NCBI GenBank assembly: GCA_963070105.1 | Contig: OY718808.1 | Span: 6,425,738 to 6,489,737 of the forward strand | Direction: 5' to 3' | Length of the DNA: 64,000 bases | Source of the DNA: Litomosoides sigmodontis | Taxonomy: Eukaryota > Nematoda > Chromadorea > Rhabditida > Onchocercidae | In this document: one piece after another, positions 40,569 to 52,500 of the stretch | How positions within the stretch are numbered: position 1 is the stretch's first letter | Layout of the letters: every line of letters starts with the position of its first letter | Program-made: the position numbers and the translations under genes | The notes under the pieces: generated by a model | Told to the model about the DNA's origin: nothing | Database searches by the model: none | The model's input: the letters and a program-made list of their open reading frames with translations, nothing else

Positions 40569-43500
40569 TTATTTTGCAAAGTTTTTGTGATATTTTTGGT
40601 TGATTGGGGAAAGAAAAATTTGGAAACATTTTAAAATTAACGAAATTTGCTCTGTTTCAACCGACTTTTTTGTAATTTCATCATAAAAATCTGCAGGCAT
40701 AAGTGTTAATGTAACAGTCATGGGTGCATCATCCAAGCACGACTTCATTGCTTTGTTCTGAAATTAGCACAAATTAAAATTCCATCCCTTTCAACAGCGG
40801 TCTAAACTACAACCAGAATATTAAAAAAGTATTATTGCCTTAATTATATTAGACCCATTAATTCTGCTTATACCTGAAGCTAGTTTTACTTAAAATTTAA
40901 AAATCTCTACATGTTTTGTTCGTTCTTGCAAACAGAAAAAGGCTAAAGTTCACTTTCTTATGCTTAAATCATAAAAATAAAAAGGCTGGACTTTTAGCAA
41001 GTAAAAAACACTTCAATTTAATTACTTGCTCTTCTTCAGCCATCTAAGAATTTATGAGCAATTTAAGTGCGTTTCGATTACTCACCTTGAAAGCCATAAC
41101 ATTTCGTCCATCAATTTCAACAATTCGTTGATTGATAAGCAATCCATTGCGACTAGCGCTTGTTCCTTGCATCACTGCTGTGATAAGGTTATCTTTAAAT
41201 GAGAATCCTAACAGGCCAGCCGAATCCTTATGTAACGTTATTGTCCTTGCCAAAGGTCTAAAGCGAAAAAAGAAACCGTAAAAATATTTAAAAAGTATTC
41301 CAAATATTGCATTCTTAAAACTATTCCCATCAAACAAGTTATGAGTAGTTTTCCTAATATACTGATAAATCACGTATAATTAGCTGCTTGTTTACAATAC
41401 TTCCTTCAGGCTCTGTAATCAGTTGGTTACATCTGTGTCGCGTAAGGAGTTATCCCTTTCAATATTTTGAGCAACTAGGTTATCAATTAGGTCATTGGTC
41501 AGTTATTACGAAAAGTGATCGTTGTGTTCCTCCAGGCTTCCTGTAACACACTTTCTTTCCTTCAACCATTTCTTCTCTCTTTTCTGTACACTATTTTTTT
41601 CTACAAAATGCCTTTTGTTTTGACTTCTTTTCAAAACACTAAAAAATTACGATTACAAATGGACGGATCGATCGCTCACTCATTTTTTGTTCAGGAAATT
41701 TTCTAATTACGAATGTTTGGCTTTAAATTGATAAAACTACCAAACGCATGTAGAATCGTCCGTACGTGTTACATGTAGTTTTGTCCGTACGTATTATCGA
41801 TAAAATCACTGAGATACAGAAATAACTACACCCTAATCTAAAATATCTGATACTCTTAAAATGGGCAATTCTTTACAATAACTAACACCGTTCAGAAGAA
41901 GAATGGAACAGCTGAAAGAAGATAGTGCACGGTGCTGAAAACTATTGAAATTTCAAAGCAAAATTTTAATCATTCTTCCAATTTTCTATTTTCTGAAGAG
42001 ACTAACTATTCGCAAAATGTCAAGCTAATCGTTTGTACCTGTCTCTGAGCATAAGAATTATTTCATATTTTGATTTCTTCATGATATTCATTACCTAAAA
42101 ACATGACATTTAATTATAGGATAAAATTAATTCTTGCAATGTTTTAAATTCCAAGAGAAAGAATATAATGAAAGGAAATCAGCTAACTTTCTGTCCGGTC
42201 ATTCCAAGCACTTCAATGTCATTTAACTGAAGCAACTGATCACCGAATCGTATGCCGGCAGCTGAAGCGGGAGAACCTTCAGCCACGAACTGAACAAAAA
42301 TACCCTAAAAGAGAGCCTTTTGTAATTAAAAATTTGAATAGCTAACTCTAAGCATTGCATCCAAAGTTTCATGACCGCTAGGCTTCTCAAATTTATTTGT
42401 GCATTTATTGTTTAGAATTTAGGATGCGTAGGGAAACAGCGTACTTGAACGGATCAATAAATGTTAAAGTATCACTCTGATCGATGGAAGCCTCTGCAAC
42501 GATATTTGCCTCGCTAACACAGCAGTTTTCAAGGAATGATGGACAGACCGAATGAGAATACCTGATTGACGGCTTGCATCCTTAATCCATACTTTTTACC
42601 TTTGATGCGACTGAGGATCACTTTACGAATACCGTGCGTAAGATTAGCCTGAGCGAGACCGGAACATTGTAACGTGATCGGTGCGACGATACACTCATTC
42701 TCCAGTAAGGTCAACTTATTTGACGGATACGGTTGAGCTTCTACTGACTGCGGAAGATGAGGATAGGAAAGACGCATGGTTGCTATTTCGGGTAGCTGTG
42801 GAGATGGTTTCTGGAAGGGGTAAAAAAAATTTTCAATTTTCTAATTAGATTTCGTTAATTTTCGAGGAACCTTTATTAAAGTCAATTTATTTGGAATTAA
42901 AAAAAAGAACTAATTAACAACTGCTATTACTGAATAAGTTATATTAAATGAAATTAATGGATTCTTTTATTTATCGTATAACAGCTATATATTAAATGAA
43001 ATTAATGGAAAGAAATCTTAATCTTACGAGCAGAGATGGCTTGGCAATACTTTCATAGGACGGAAGTGATGGATATTGTAACGCTTCTGGCGAAGCTGCA
43101 ATTTTTGTAAAGAAAATATTCAAAATAAAATTTAGACTTTTCTGCAAAGATATCTTTTTGTTTTTCACTTCAAAACAAACTGAAATGCTTAATTGTGAAT
43201 GCCTTGAATTAATTAGAGGAATTCTTTCGTTTGCTTTCAGTAACCGCTACATTCGTACATTTTTTAGCTAAAATAAGATTCCCTTCATCCTTCTTCCTGC
43301 ACAACTTAAAATAGAATGAAAAATTGTTTCGCATTTCAGTTTAAGATATTCAGAAGAGCGAAGTCTCTTCACAGAGAAAGGGAAAACCAAAGGGTGCCAC
43401 TCTGTTCTAACCTTTCAACATCGCGGTCTCCTTTCCCTCTTATTCCAGGTGTTTCTCCTTATATTAAATTATCGGTTACAAAAGCACATGCACATGCATA

Positions 43501-45244
43501 CAATCGTACGATGATCAGTATAGGTAGAAATGCAAATGGCTTAATTGTGCGGAAATTTAGCCGACAAAGCAGGATAAAGCGGTTACCATCAATTAGACTA
43601 AATTTTGAAAGCAACTGCTTCACAATGCATTATTTGCTTTCTTTGATATCTAGCATTAAGTGTTCTATTTTTGCTTACAACCACAATATGTAAATCAAAT
43701 GTTGCAGCATTTTAAGATGTGAAATTAGAAATATCAAAATTTAAGATAAAACATAGAAACCTGGTGATATAGAATTCTCATCGATTGCCTCGTAAATTCG
43801 TCCAGCTGAAATTCAAGTATTATGAGTTGGTCTGTATGGTCTACGTTAATCAAATAATGAATGCGAGATGAAATATGGGCTTCCTCAATCACTGATAAAA
43901 GCAGTTGTAATTTGAATTAATTAATATCAGCGAATTGCAAATGTCACATTATCAGTGCTCATTACTCATTTATGCTGACTGTTATCACTTCTGTATAAAA
44001 TAGTTTGATAACAATATCACTGATATCTTTCACTACCAATGTGATTAATTAGCTATCAGTGAATCGTACATTTAACAATAGAAATTTCCAGTTTGTGTGT
44101 AACTTACACTAAATTTCATTGTTAAAATTTAAGGAATCTTTTTTGCCTTTGTTGTGAATGGGAAATGACTGGAACTAAATTTTAATCATTTATTTTTCGT
44201 CGTGAAACTAAACTGAATGAGCACCACGAACATTGCAATTAATATGTTTGATATTTTAATTAGCATAAGAGAGTGCTATTGATTGAAAGCTCAGTTAAGC
44301 CGTTCAATGAATGAAAACGATTTTGGCAATGGAAATATTTTCAAAAGTGAATGTATAAGTTGTGATGAGTGCTGCCATAGTTTGAATGTGTTTTATGTTG
44401 CACCAATCATTTACTATCAAATTTTTGCCAAATTACCATCACAACGCGATCATTTCATTTCATCAGAATTCATAACACAAATTTAAATGATGAAATTTGA
44501 AATTATTTGCGGAAATAGTAAAGGATATTGAAACACTCACGGACAGAAGAATTTGATTCATAGACAGGAGCGGATGGTTCTACGAAGGAGCGAAATGGTA
44601 GAGCATCGTGACCGGAACGACCACTGTTTTGCTGTAAAATTAGTATTGCTGAAATTGAACAGTGTGAAATGAATGAATTATTTGTTCGTAAACTGTTCCT
44701 TCAATTCCACTGACAGCAGTCGTACAAGCAGTTCGGAGTGACAGCCATCTGTTTTTTATTTGATGTAAAAGGCTTTTTTAAGCTCTCCAAGAACGGCGGA
44801 TTTCAGTTGATGAAATTTTTTCACTGACATTTTGCAATGCATGAAAGATTTTGTAATTTGCCATAATTTATTTACTTGGGAATGATGGAATTCAAGGTCG
44901 TATCTTCGAATGAAAAAAACTTTTTTTTGCAAAAAGTACTAAATTATAGCAAAAACTGGTATCTGATAGGAATAATAATTACAGTTTAGAAGAAATTTTG
45001 TGCATATTCCTCCTAGTAGTCTTAGCATGGAGAAATTTTGAAAATGATTCAAACTGATCAAGAGCACTAAGTTAGATTAATTCACTCCATAGCGTTCGTA
45101 AATTGACAATCTAATCAATAATTACTTTTTAACGAATGTAATTATAATTTAAAGATTGAAATGTGAAAGGAAGTAAAAACGTCGTGCTACCTGGTATTGA
45201 TATTGATCAACTAACAGATCCTCGAGGGTTGGATACAGTGGCAT
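40569..45244 (-). CDS. SDCBP: Syntenin-like protein with tandem PDZ domains
   Basis: Adaptor that binds syndecan tails, phosphoinositides and ALIX in endosomal and exosomal sorting (family knowledge). Minus-strand exons: 45191-45244, 44541-44631, 43761-43805, 43028-43095, 42562-42810, 42188-42304, 42039-42094, 41086-41257, 40569-40757; 346 residues (human syntenin-1 298). The N-terminus MPLYPTLEDLLVD matches human MSLYPSLEDLKVD; further YPxL motifs are QYPSLPSY and SYPHLPQ, potential ALIX-binding sites. PDZ1 (about 145-227) has loop KYGLRM, then GIFVQFVAEGSPASAAGIRF and GDQLLQLNDIEVLG. PDZ2 (about 229-302) has RTITLHKDSAGLLGFSF, SASRNGLLINQRIVEIDG and MTVTLTLMPADFYDEI. The last 30 or so residues do not resemble human syntenin; the terminal exon may be longer than the true one (a possible donor follows KKS). 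The start lies 3 bases behind a TTGCAG acceptor. Confidence 0.93.
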
Positions 45245-48200
45245 TTCCTGCAAGTAAACTTTAGTTTAATGCTTATAAGTGTTACTGCTTTAAAAATTTC
45301 ATCAAAAATTCAATTAGAACTACCGCTCACCAAGCTTACTAAAACTGTGAAACACTGAAAAATTTTTGTCACAGATTTCAGGTGATTTTTGTGGCGTTTA
45401 AGAATGGCTCATCAAGGAAATTAATTTTCAGCAACCTTGGAAATTCTAAAAACGGAACCGAACCACTCATTCATCAAGTGAATAACTTTTCCACTTTGAC
45501 TTTTGCAATGATCTGATTGGCACTTAACTATTTCACTCCAACCACTCCCAAAGTACGAAGTCTCTGTGACGCACTAACAGACACATTTCTGTTTTGAAAA
45601 AAATAAAGAAAAAATAAGAGGAACGCAATTCCAAAATTTTGCGATACAACAAAAAGCATTTTTTTTTCGGGCAATGATAAAATTTCAAATTAAATTTTGG
45701 AAAATTTCGCAAGCGGCAACTGTTCACTAAGTAGTAATAGTAGAAATAACAGAGTGAAACAAAATGGTAAGTCCGACCAATTCGACCACTGAGTAAACAG
45801 TTGAAAGCAGCTACCGCATTGGACGGATGGGTAGCGTAACGGTTGACCGATCAATCGACTAACCGATTGACCGATCGAGTAGTTGACTGAGTGAGCGAGT
45901 GTAGTACTCGGTAGATACGAAACAGAGGAAGGAAGGATTCGTTTGGAATCGGATTGTGTGAAATGGACAGAGAACGGATGAGGAAGCAGAAGGACGGCGA
46001 TGGGCAGCAAGTGAACAAATAAAAGGACGAGAAGATCGGAAGGAAGGGATGACGCAAATAATTGTTGTGTTGTGAGTGACCAGACATCGCAGTTCATCCG
46101 TCCCACAACAATTATTTATTTCACAGATTGTAATTGTGGAGGAGAGGTTAGCGAGGCCTTTTTGGGATTGAACTTGTAACAATCTTAACGTTAGCACGTG
46201 GCTTTTGGTCTTCAGAAATTGGCGGACTCGAAGAATAAATCATTGCGGCTCTTCCTCTCTGACATTCACCGATCTTTAAGACGAATTTCTGAAAGGAAAA
46301 AAATTGTGTGTAATAATTGATTCAAAATGACTTTCCCTCACTAGCTTTTTTCAGCCACTCAAAAGTAAATTTAATTCAATGAACAAATGGTTTACGAATT
46401 TAAATTATGAAGATAATATTACAGTGGTCCAACACTGGTTTCTATTAATGGAGGAGGATTTAAATTAAAATTCTGTTAAAAAGTCGATGGAACAGATGAA
46501 AGGTAAGTGGCGCTGATCGCCAGTGACGGCAGGCAAGTAACTGGGAAATGATGTGTGCGCCGCCGTCTCGTTGCTTCAGACGAAAATGGTGACAGCGCAA
46601 GGGTTGTCCGCTCTTCGAAGTAGTGGAAAATTGAGCCGTTACAGATCTGTGAAATGCAAATGATACTATTTCATTCAGTCGCAGTTGACGTCATCAGTCG
46701 CTTTCGCTTTTACAAACATCGAAATTATCTTCAGCTCTTGAATTATTCAAATACGCAGGCGTATTCTCACGCCGTTGAATGGTGGCTACTGTTCATAATG
46801 AACCGTAAAATCTTCGTCTTCCAACGAATCTTATGGATTGATTACATCTTATCTTATAATTATATCTTGTGGACGGACGGCTTGAGTTGAGCAATGGAAA
46901 ATAATTGCTGGTTAAACTTCATTTCGATTGAATTTTTCCATCAACGAGCTGATTGGAAGACAACTTCTTAGCCGTTAACCATCATTGCTTAACAATTAAT
47001 TACTTGTACCTAATAACTGTCAGGCAATAATAAAAAGATATTTTTGTAAGAGGCTAGTGTTGGAGAGATCTTCTAATCCTTCTTGCTAACAGCCAGCTGT
47101 ACGTGAGTTGTACGTTCAATGCGACATTCAGCTCACATTGGGTAGGTGGAGGTGATAAGTGGTCGGCTGCTTTTGCAAGGGTGAGGAAGAAGTTATCGTA
47201 CTGATGATTTACTACGATACACTACGTACTGAACTATTTCACCAATTTTGCATCAATTCCCCGATAATGCTCTCACATATAATGCTGTAATCTCAATTTC
47301 TGACCAACTGACCACCAGCTTGGTCATTACTTTAACCAAATGCTGCTAGAGGTGGCACGGAGGATGTCTGTCTAATTTGCTATATAAATTTTTGTTCGCT
47401 TTTTAAGCTTCGATATATGCTCTTCCTTCAAACAAACACTTACTTTATTAAAAAAATCTTATTGAAAATTATAAGGACAACCGTTACGAGAACGCTGTAC
47501 AGTTTCTAAAACGAACGGCAACCAGTACGATATCCCAATTCCTTTGATCTATAATCTTCTTTTCGGAAAAAGTAAATTTCTAAAATTTCTTTCACCAACT
47601 GCTATATTGAAATATATGTCCGAGGATAGCGAACAAATGTTCATTGCAATATTCTGACCAATTCAGAACCTTTAAAATGACTTTGATTTCTTTACGCCTA
47701 CCATTTAACAGCATATATCACATCATTTGCTTATTTTTGTTTTAATTTGATAAATTTACATCTATTTGAACGATTAATTTCTAAGCGCCAATTCCAAAGC
47801 AATTTTCCAGGAAGAAAAAGCTATATTTCAATGAGTTAATATTTATGGTTGTGTTTGCAATTGATTTTACAATATAATTTGGTTAAAAATAACCTGTTAC
47901 GGAAACCCATAAATCACGCGTACCACACTACGCTTCATATCATTATTTAGCAGCGTGATACTTGTTTCAATCCTTGACGGTGAATGAGTATGACTATCAA
48001 TTTCATTTCTTATTGCAAATAAAAGAATAAAATTATACCTTCTGTTGCATACTTCAAAAAAGAAATCTCTCTAGGAAAAATTCCATCTTCACTAGCCAGA
48101 GACCGACTGTGTATTAAAAATTTCAGTAATGGCAACGGCAAACAAAGATAATTCTACAGGATTGTTATTCAGTTACATGCTTAAAGCGCTTGCAGCAGAA

Positions 48201-49530
48201 GCATCGGAGGAAATAAAATACTTATTGGTAGCTAGCTGCCTCATGTGACAATCGCTTTATTCATTTAAGAGTACTTTTAATAGGGTGTTTTGTTTTCATC
48301 AAAGATTGAGAGTAAGATTGGGAAGAATCCACTCACTGTTCATCAAAATAAGGAAAACTTCTGATTTTTTTTGTTTTTCTGATTTTTCACTTGTACAGGA
48401 GTTTCACCTTTATATAAGAATTTTCAGTGTCTTAGATCACTACTAAGCTACTTTGCATGAAACTTCAATCCAGCAAAACGTATAGCTCTCGCAATCAAGG
48501 ACTAATAAATAAAAAAGAACAAGGCATTCAACAGGTAATATTATGAATTAAAAAAAAGTAACGAGGGTAACAATGCTCGTATACTCTATAATTTTGAAAT
48601 GAGACTGTTGTTGCACTAACTAGATTCTAAATGTTTTGCATTGTTTATTACCTTACTATTGCATATTATACAGAAACATGTGACATAAAAAGCAATTTAA
48701 TCCTTTTTGTACAAAGTCTTCAATACTGAAATTATTAAAGAATAATTTAGCAAATTAGTGACAAAGATCACCCTAAAATTTTCAAACCAAAACAAACAAT
48801 TCAAAAAAAAACTCAGAAGATATCAACAGAGGAGTAAGAGGAAAATCAATACAGAAAAGAAAAATTTTAAATGTGTACTTATATAACATCCATAGCAGAT
48901 GAAGCCGAAATTCAAAGGCATTTTCGAAACCCCCATACAATTTAAATCGTTTACGTCTATTTTATTTGACCAAAAAACATGTCTCGCGCCGAGCAGTTAC
49001 GAATTTTTACCTCCCATTTACAAGCGGTATCAGAACCTTTTGATTTAATACGTTTTACTTATTAGTTAAGTTATTAGTTAAGTGAAATGATGAAATGTTT
49101 AGCTTGGATTTTTACAATGATCTCAACAACCAGTATTAGGAAAAGCGTTGCCGACAGCGGGAATTTTTCCAATTTTACACGTTGATTGGAAAATAAAGTA
49201 AAATTACCTGATAATTTTGAATAAAAAGCGAACCAAAAAGCAAACGAATGAAAAAATAACTAAAAACAAAAAAATCATTGCACGATGTAACACGTTAAAA
49301 AGCAGAAGAATTTCATAAAATTTTGTTAAGAAACGATGAAATGACGTACGGAACATAAATATCCCTCATTGATTAAGGGAGAAAACACAGATAGGAAATT
49401 GTGTGCTAGAAATAGAAAAAGTTTCTCTAGTTTTGCGAATGTAAGATTGATTCCACAAAGCCTATCCAGAAATTTCCGGAATGATAAAATCGAATACCAG
49501 AAACTAAAAACAAATACATTATTACAATAA
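45245..49530. other. Intergenic region upstream of syntenin
   Basis: About 4.3 kb between the syntenin start and the end of the TASOR-like gene. It should hold the syntenin promoter and perhaps untranslated 5' exons; the block at 45690-46200 is richer in G and C, with repeated GACCGAT/GATTGACC words near 45840-45885. No coding exon is supported. The open minus-strand frames at 45690-46197 are low-complexity leucine/serine-rich and overlap in several frames. Confidence 0.5.
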
Positions 49531-52500
49531 TCAAAAATCGAATTTCTTCAGCAGCTCCGTACTGTGACATATTTTAAAACCTGTCAATGCTATTTGTTTG
49601 CCCATTGATGAGTCCTTTGCAACATCTAGAATTAAAAAAACATGCAATATTTACACAATAAGACTAGGTCCTTCAAAAAAATAATAAAAATCTGAGAAGA
49701 GCACATAATGTCATGCCTTTTGTTTTAACAAAAACAAACCACAAATACCGCGATATCGATTTCAGTGAAACATAAGCATTGTTGAAATATAACTTGCCGG
49801 TTAAATAAATCAAGGTGCATTTTTGATTCGCATTCGCAGTATGATTCAGGCACTTCAGCAGTACTTTCGCATCATGCTTATTTTTGTCACATTCATGTGG
49901 TTTCATTGTTTGTATCACTTTCAAACTCTCATATTCCTTCACTATTTCTTCATAATAAGCATGCTTTTCCATTAGTCCCAAGTTAGAATTCGATGAGGCA
50001 CTTAAATAAAGATTTATAGAATCCAGTGTTATTATCGTAGTACTTGGTTTCACCCTACTTTCTTATTTTCTTATACCTCGCCCCTTTTCCATTTGATCAA
50101 GGTAGACTTGAAAAGTTCCAGATTCTCAAAAATAAAGCAAAATCTGAAAACTCAGCTCAGCATGTTTACCAATAATGAGTGATTAAGTCAGCAGTAATGG
50201 GCATCACATAATATTTTAACAAAAAGTTAGCATGTGCCCGCTGTGAGAGTTATATTTTTTTGACAAATTAGCAGAACGCATAATGGACGGCTGTCACCCA
50301 GAATTGGAAGCAGTATAGCAACAGGTTCAAAAGAGAAGACTACTCCCCATAACTGGATGTGCGCATGGTACTCACTACGTTGTACCGCTGCACTATGATC
50401 AAAATTTCAACTATGGGTCGTCGTTCATGAAAAAAAAAACGCTAATGAATCATAATGACAAAATGCCCCCATAAGCTGCTGAAAGTAATAGACACAAGAA
50501 CCCGCCTATTTAAGGTCTGCCTGACATGGGTGTGCAGTTTGATCCACCATAAAACGGAACCGCTCTTTCTCCAATTTGAAAAACGTTCCAGTACCATCCG
50601 TAAATGTTTTGGATCCCTGCATACATAATGAATTCCATGGCATTGAATATCAGAGAAATATGAAAGAATATGTTTAGAAAAAGAAATGTTTTTGGAAAGA
50701 AAGAACAAAAAGGCTTCCGCTACTAAAATAAAAAGCATACAAAGCTCCAGTAATAATTTGAGCATCATCAATCATTAATACTCCATGTCTTGTTGAAGAA
50801 TTGGCTCTCACATTCTGAAAAAATATTTTTGAAAAACAAGAGCACCACAAAGAATTTACGAAAAATTTTTAAAAGAACTAGAAAATACTCACACTTCGAG
50901 CATAATATGGCTTCGATTGACTATGAATGCTTGGTTGATTGAAAAATCCATATACGCACGGTTGTTTAAATCCTGGCACATATGTACTAAAATAAACGAT
51001 GAAGAAATTTCCCATAAACTACATCACGCCAATTGCTTCACACATTTTTGCAGAAAGTTAGAAAACCTACGTCGAAGAAGCACTACGATATTGAAAGGGC
51101 CCTGTAAAAGAAGGAGCAGCATATAAATGAGCGCGAAAGTGACTAGTAGACTCGTTTGTAAAGCCTTCAGGAGGTTGTACAGAAGAAGTTGAAGGTCGAA
51201 CTGCAGGTGTAATAACGCGATGATCAGTATCACCATTGGAAAACACGATTGGTGCCTGCATAGCAGGTGTGACGTGATGCGTAGTTGATGCTGTTACCTA
51301 TAAAAAGATTTATGCTTTGTAGGCTCCCACTATAAAGTCTAAGCCTAAACAGTCCTGTAACTTTGAAGTGGAGTAACAGCAAAATAATCAGCAGTAATCA
51401 ATCAAAGAACAATGAACTATTATTGTTCAACTAACGCTCGCAAACTCACATTCAATCAGCCACTACACTCTACTAATTCTCTCGCTGTCCTAGACCAGAT
51501 CACTATATCATAAAATGATCATTGCGATCAATGTAACTCTTTCTATTACAATGTTTTAATTATACAAAAATTATTTTCCAAAAATAAGAATTCATACTTC
51601 GCGTGAAATATCTGAAGCACAACTGATTGCGTGAGTGGTACGCATGTCCACATCATTGCTACCTACTGATCCAGTACTTGTTTTCCAAAAAGATAAATCT
51701 AGATCGTCTTTTGAATTCGGAAGAATATCCCACTGCAAGTTCTGCAGAGAAAGATTTAATAATAAATTTGTCTAAAAAATAACGAAATAACCTTCATGTA
51801 TCCTAGAGTGCATCAATGTCTATAAATATAAAATGATTTCTTCATATATTTTCCTTACATGTACGAGACCCTTTTGAAAAAACTTTTTGCTTGCAAAACT
51901 GACCTTATCACTCTCAGCTTGATTTTTTTGAATCGAATGACGTGGAAATGAAGTTAGTTCAGGCAGGATGTAACTAAAAATTTTTCATAATTTTTCAGAA
52001 ACATTAAAATCATTACAAAATTATTAAAATCTTGCTTAATCGTTCTCGGTCGTATGAATAAACTTATAAAATGTGAAACTAATATCTAAAAAAAGAAAAG
52101 AGCACTAAAAACAAAACAGATTTTAAGAAGAAAAGCTTTCCTTACAACTTTCTTTGGGCAATCAACAAAAATTTTCAGAAGTAAGGGAATGAATGAAGAA
52201 AAAAATCCTTCACATACAAACGAGCTAACAACTTGCATTTGCTACATAGATAGGCAGACCAAAAAACTTCAAAAAATAATTTTTGGTAGTAATCAAATAA
52301 TAATCTAACAATACGTAAACTGAAACATTCTTACGTAGGTTCATCGTTAGTAACAAGATTCTCATTATTCTGAGTTGATGTTGAATGCGCCCCTTCACAG
52401 TCAATTTTAATCTCATATTTTTTAGGAATCTGAAAACAGCAAATACAGTGTTTTGAAATTTCCAAAGCTTAACTGATAAAATTTAACAAAATAACAAGAA

